DNA of 5,340 nucleotides from Bacillota bacterium (GTDB lineage: Bacteria; Bacillota; Clostridia; Christensenellales; Aristaeellaceae). Positions 5,271-5,340 of this stretch are shown in pieces. The stretch spans positions 1 to 5,340 of the forward strand of contig JAEWAH010000189.1 of NCBI GenBank assembly GCA_023391725.1. The letters run 5' to 3'. The stretch's first letter is position 1. Each line of letters starts with the position of its first letter. The position numbers were made by a program, and so were the translations under genes. The notes under the pieces are model-generated. The model was given only the letters and a program-made list of their open reading frames with translations, was not told the origin of the DNA and did no database searches.

Positions 5271-5340
5271 TTATGCGGATAAGGAGTTCTGGAATTGTGC
5301 GTTGTACAGCTGAGCATAGAAGCCGCCTTTTTCAAGCAGT
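5271..5340 (-). CDS. 3' end of an ABC transporter ATP-binding/permease gene (partial)
   Basis: The minus strand entering from the right edge reads 22 residues, LLEKGGFYAQLYNAQF then QNSLSA, and stops at TAA (5273-5271). The pattern LL.kGG.Y..LYn.QF is the usual C-terminus after the D-loop/H-loop part of type I ABC exporter subunits with fused membrane and nucleotide-binding domains (MdlA/MdlB, MsbA-like). None of the catalytic motifs is in the window, so substrate and subfamily are unknown. It is followed by the shared terminator at 5231-5259. Confidence 0.7.
   Translation of the reverse strand, partial: LLEKGGFYAQLYNAQFQNSLSA

Overview
This 5.3-kb window looks like chromosomal DNA from a spore-forming Clostridia-type Firmicute of moderately high GC content. 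The evidence is a clostridial-style class A penicillin-binding protein (PBP1A family) and a compact spoVAC-spoVAD-spoVAEB operon. That three-gene operon, without spoVAA, spoVAB or spoVAF in view, is the minimal arrangement common in Clostridia. I cannot name a genus from sequence alone.

Layout. Positions 1-2073 (+) hold the 3' part of the class A PBP gene, whose 5' end lies outside the window. It is closed by a strong intrinsic terminator at 2082-2137. Positions 2138-2594 form a gene-free convergent intergenic region packed with hairpins and inverted repeats, including a probable minus-strand terminator at 2269-2300. The spoVA operon is on the minus strand and reads leftward: spoVAC (4496-4020), spoVAD (4005-2980), spoVAEB (2954-2595). 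Upstream of it is a roughly 270-base leader with a sigma-G-like promoter at 4776-4805. That leader holds two tiny overlapping ORFs of 39 and 49 codons, and the second overlaps the spoVAC start. To the right (+, about 4839-5213) is a DUF5655-like gene. Its C-terminal 93 codons are intact, but the 5' end appears broken at two homopolymer tracts. A bidirectional terminator at 5231-5259 separates it from the 3' end of a minus-strand gene (5271-5340) whose 22-residue tail resembles ABC exporter ATPase/permease subunits.

How the genes work together. SpoVAC, SpoVAD and SpoVAEB are the core machinery that moves Ca-dipicolinic acid into the forespore and releases it at germination. A forespore sigma-G promoter fits this role. 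The PBP is a general peptidoglycan polymerase/cross-linker and faces the spoVA operon convergently, so the two are separate units.

The most unusual points are the sigma-G-type promoter placed over overlapping leader micro-ORFs, the apparently frameshifted DUF5655 gene, and the repeat-dense spacer. I see no convincing wholly new system in the window.
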